Origin: Mesotaenium endlicherianum
Lineage: Eukaryota; Streptophyta; Zygnematophyceae; Zygnematales; Mesotaeniaceae
Assembly: GCA_009602735.1 (NCBI GenBank)
Contig: WELA01012983.1
Span: 378,718 to 401,675, forward strand
Direction of reading: 5' to 3'
DNA: 22,958 bases
The notes beneath the pieces are model-generated. The model saw nothing but the letters and a program-made list of their open reading frames with translations. It made no database searches and had not been told where the DNA came from. The position numbers and the translations under genes were made by a program. This document shows positions 20,101 to 22,958 of the stretch, piece by piece (position 1 is the first letter of the stretch; every line of letters begins with the position of its first letter).

Positions 20101-20471
20101 CGGGCTTGGGGGGTTGCAGAAGGAGAGGAAGCTGATGGTGGAGATTGACGCGCTGCAGCGCGACAAGGAGGCGCTCAGGGAGGAGGCGCAAGCCCTGAGG
20201 GCCGAGAACGAGGAGATGCGCGCGGAGTACGAGGAGATGCGCGGCGGCTGGCAGGCGCAAAGCGACGAGCTGGAGCGGCTGCACCGCGACATCCTGGGCA
20301 AGTCGGACAGCATCAACACCCTGGGTATGCACGCTGCCGACCCACTCCTCCCTCCCTCCCTCCCTCCCTCCCTCCCTCCCTGCCTGCCTCCCTGCCTCCT
20401 TCCCTCTTAGGCCAGTGCAAAATGTGTGCTCCCCATACGCTTGTGCACACGTGCTTGCGAGTGTGTGCGTG

Positions 20472-20507
<36 letters not shown>

Positions 20508-22958
20508 TGTGTGCGTGTTTGTGTGTGTGCGGGTATGTGCGCCTGTGCGCGCCCCTACGTGGTAGACAGGCGCTGCCTCTGAAGGGCCTCCCAGACTGCA
20601 GCATGCATCCGAGGATCATACAGGGAGTCCTTTCTCGCCCATCGACTCCAACTGATCCGTTTTCCCCCCTGCTTTCGGCCTGGCCCATTCTACACCTTCC
20701 CCGTCGGCAGTGCGCCTGGTGGAGGAGAGGGACACGGAGCTGATGCAGCAGAAGAAGAAGGCGGGCGGGGAGATCGTGCGCTCCAGCTCCGCGCTGCACG
20801 CTGTCAAGAACGACCTTATGGTACGTCTGCGCACGTGCGTGCTGCTGCACGTGGGCTGCGCTCTTATGTTGCTGCGGGAGGGGGGAAGGGGCGGGAGGGA
20901 GGGACCCCATAGTTCGCTCTGTCTGATGGTGGAGTGGAGGGAGGCCGTGAGAGTTTGTATCCTGCTGAGAGTTGTCAGATGGTGTACTGAAGCCGGCAGC
21001 ACTTGGCTTTGTGTGCGTGCCAGACATTGAAGCCTACTCTTCTTTTCCTCCTGACTTTGTGCCCCTCCCCTCTCCCTCCTTGTCCTGCTCTCTTCTTTCC
21101 CCTGTCTCTCCCCCCGCCTCTTCCCTTCTCTCGCTTAGGTTTCTGCGCCCAGCATATGCAAAATACTTTCGCTGGGAACACACTACGCTTCCCCTTGCTT
21201 TGAGCAGAGGACAAGTAAGCTGTGTTTGTTAGTGGCAGAGGAGTATGCGCGCCCACTAGTGTAGCCATAAGTCAATTGCTGCTGCTCCCGGCACCCGCTC
21301 GCGGACTGACTGATGTGAGACCGAGAGGGGGGCAATCGTGTGGCAGGTGCTGCGTGGGTGCTTCGCCCAGCTGGCGCAGGATGCCCACGCAGGCATTAAG
21401 CTGGCAGCCGATGCTAACGGCCGGTTTGCCGTCTCCGTCTCCGGTGCCGTCGACAATCTATGTGAGTCTGTCCGTCTCCCTCCTGCCAGATCTTGTCTCA
21501 GCAACTGCGCAGTGCTTCGGGCGATGATGGCCGCACGTGTGAGCGATCTGAGCAGATGCACGTGGCCAATTCTTACACGCCGTGTGACTTGTGGACTGTC
21601 TGACTCGCCCTCGGTGCTCATCATCGTGTTGGCCTTTCTTTTCTTTTCCGCCCTGGCAGTGAGGGAGCAGGCGGAGCTGAAGAAGAGGTACGCAGCGGAG
21701 AGCAAGGAGCGCCGCCATCTGTACAACCAAGTGCTTGAGCTCAAAGGTCTCCCTCCCTCCCACCCTCCCTCCTGCCCGCCNTAGATCACACGAGGGTGGC
21801 GTGCGTGCCCTGGACCTGCGGCGGCATCTCGTGCTACGGGCACTCAGGCCTGCGCTCGGGGGGAGCTCAGCCAGGAAGATGGCGCCCCTCGCCTCGCCTT
21901 TGCAATCCTGTCTGCAAACAGCCGAGGGCCCCGCACTTGCGCGCACGTGCCTGCATCTTGCCCCTGCCACCTGTCATACCCCTCGTCTGGGACTCCTCCT
22001 GTAAGGCGGCATGGCCACCTGTGCGCGCGAGACTTGCGATGCAAGGACTTGACTCGACGCTGTGGAGCCTAAGGATGGGATTCTCGGAGGCATTTCAGTA
22101 GAGGGGGAAAGGCAGCTTGCAGGGGCAGCCTTTCAGTGTTGATCACTCACGTGCTTACTTCTGATCTCCGGTCCCAGGATCCTGGCCCCACCTGAGAGCA
22201 GCCTCTATTAACAGCAACAATTGTTGGTACAGACGGTGCTTGACAAGGGGAGTCTCAAGTGCATGATGACATGTGGTAAGGTTGGCAGCAAAATGCGTGC
22301 TCCTATTTGAGCGTCTGCCTTCTGTCTGAACCTCCTCCATCTGTGTCTGCTCTTGCGCGTGTGCACATGTGTCGGCGCGTGGATGCTCAGGCAACATCCG
22401 CGTGTTCTGCCGCTGCCGGCCCCTGGGCCACGACGACATGGCGGCGGGTCGCCTGTCCGTGACAGAGTTTGAAAACTCCCGGGACGGCGGCGACCTGTTC
22501 GTACGCACGAGCGCGGGCATCCGCAAGTCCTTCAAGTTTGACCGTGCATTTGCGCCCAATGTGGACCAGGGTGAGCCTGCTTTGCCCCCGCCCCCCCTCA
22601 CCTCCCCCCCACCCCCCCTCTCCCATTGCTTCCCAAATGCACCCCTTGGAGTTCTGCTGTTGTTGTCAGCCGACTGCCAAGGCTTTTTCCAGATTTTGAC
22701 GTGCTCTCGACTGGAATGCGAGAAATTGCACAGGGGGGAGGAGAAAAATGCGGGAGGACGTGTTCAAGGTAGTTCAATCCATTATTTTGAGCCCCTTAAG
22801 AGGCGCCAGTCATGAGAACTGCCGCAAATACACAAGGCCTAAGTGGACGCAAACGTCTCTCCTGCTGCCGAGTCTGAGTCTCTCGCCCTCCCTTGTCCAC
22901 TGCCTCTCTCTGGCTCCCTCTTACTCTGCGTTTGTGTGTGTGTGTGTGTGTGTGTGTG
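17164..22958 (+). CDS. Kinesin-14 (KIN14 family) heavy chain, 5' part, runs off the right edge
   Basis: Exons: to 17191 (ATG 17164 in context AACATGG), 17478-18674, 19116-19321, 20120-20324, 20711-20820, 21347-21461, 21660-21746 and 22391-22570. All seven junctions keep the frame, giving 709 residues. Residues ~10-409 are acidic, Ser/Gly/Glu-rich and probably disordered, with a basic TPKKRP patch (T363). Residues 410-~640 form a charged coiled-coil stalk (QREELLKERER, EEMRAEYEEMRGGW). LYNQVLELK then runs across a splice into GNIRVFCRCRPL, the neck-motor junction typical of C-terminal-motor, minus-end-directed kinesin-14, followed by KSFKFDRAFAP. The nucleotide-binding P-loop and switch motifs are beyond the window. 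The protein should act on microtubules, for example in spindle or cargo transport; the subclass is not certain. The coding frame upstream of the ATG is also open in its exon, so an earlier start is possible. Confidence 0.9.
18988..19060 (+). repeat. (CA)n array in kinesin intron 2
   Basis: CA-rich stretch with pure runs at 19017-19030 (7 units) and 19033-19052 (10 units), ending in a GA run. It lies 55-130 bases before the acceptor at 19115. Confidence 0.95.
19322..20119 (+). other. Kinesin intron 3 with CT-rich 5' part
   Basis: A 798-base intron, gtgcgc...ttgcag. The first ~115 bases are almost purely C and T (19326-19435). The rest is unremarkable, and its open frames show no protein-like features. 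Confidence 0.8.
20344..20397 (+). repeat. (CCCT)n array in kinesin intron 4
   Basis: Tandem ctcc units with a few ctgc variants, starting about 20 bases after the donor at 20325. The opposite strand is (GGGA)n and fits a G-quadruplex pattern. Confidence 0.9.
20475..20506 (+). repeat. (GT)16 microsatellite in kinesin intron 4
   Basis: Sixteen uninterrupted GT units within a longer GT-rich stretch (about 20455-20555). It is complementary to the CA array in intron 2. Confidence 0.95.
20875..20913 (+). repeat. G-tract in kinesin intron 5
   Basis: Runs of three or more G (gggag, ggggggg, gggg, ggg, ggg, ggg) close together on the transcript sense, about 55 bases after the donor at 20821, with quadruplex potential. 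Confidence 0.65.
21747..22390 (+). other. Kinesin intron 7, containing an ambiguous base
   Basis: A 644-base intron between the neck exon and the motor exon, gtctcc...gctcag. A single N stands at 21781 at the end of a ccctccc-rich stretch, probably marking an unresolved repeat length or assembly join. Confidence 0.8.
22571..22958 (+). other. Start of kinesin intron 8, ending in a GT array
   Basis: Begins gtgagc and continues to the window edge. It is C-rich at first (22585-22625) and ends in (TG)13 at 22933-22958, where the sequence stops. No acceptor for the next motor exon is seen. Confidence 0.75.

Noticed and set aside
1..22958. CRISPR array, bacterial operon, prophage or tRNA genes
   Set aside because: Introns, LTR element and plant-type proteins show a eukaryotic nuclear locus; no spaced direct-repeat array or tRNA cloverleaf was seen.

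Overview
This is a nuclear genome fragment of a eukaryote, most likely an alga of the green lineage (streptophyte or prasinophyte-like). The evidence is several genes with GT-AG introns and GC-rich exons, a plant-type kinesin-14, an F-box/LRR gene, a minus-strand exon resembling plant PGPP1 phosphatase, and a plant-type Ty3/gypsy chromovirus primed by initiator tRNA-Met. The species cannot be fixed from the sequence alone.

Layout: (1) 1-1580 is low-complexity DNA (poly-G, an AT microsatellite, GT-rich and CT-rich tracts) with one weak exon candidate. (2) 1581-2350, minus strand, is the first coding exon of a probable phosphatidylglycerophosphate phosphatase; its remaining exons are not seen in the window. 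(3) 2351-3350 is the divergent intergenic region. (4) 3351-5858, plus strand, is a complete three-exon gene for an F-box/leucine-rich-repeat protein with a C-terminal Cys/His cluster. (5) 5859-9151 is AT-rich DNA with no gene that I can support. (6) 9157-15836 is a structurally complete chromovirus-type LTR retrotransposon with a GAAAG target-site duplication, LTRs differing by about 3% by eye, uninterrupted gag and pol, a C-terminal chromodomain, and a probable -1 ribosomal frameshift signal joining gag to pol. (7) 15842-17134 is the flank and the upstream region of the next gene. (8) 17164 to the right edge, plus strand, is the 5' part of a kinesin-14 gene. Eight exons join in frame to give 709 residues: an acidic disordered N-terminus, a coiled-coil stalk and the first ~60 residues of the motor domain. 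The ATP-binding part of the motor lies beyond the window.

The host genes look like unrelated neighbours rather than a functional cluster. I found no convincing new multi-gene system. The most rewarding details are in the retrotransposon (frameshift signal, a block replacement between the LTRs at the predicted transcription start, a conserved LTR hairpin, repeats beside the polypurine tract) and in the kinesin introns (complementary CA and GU repeats flanking two exons whose joint skipping keeps the frame).
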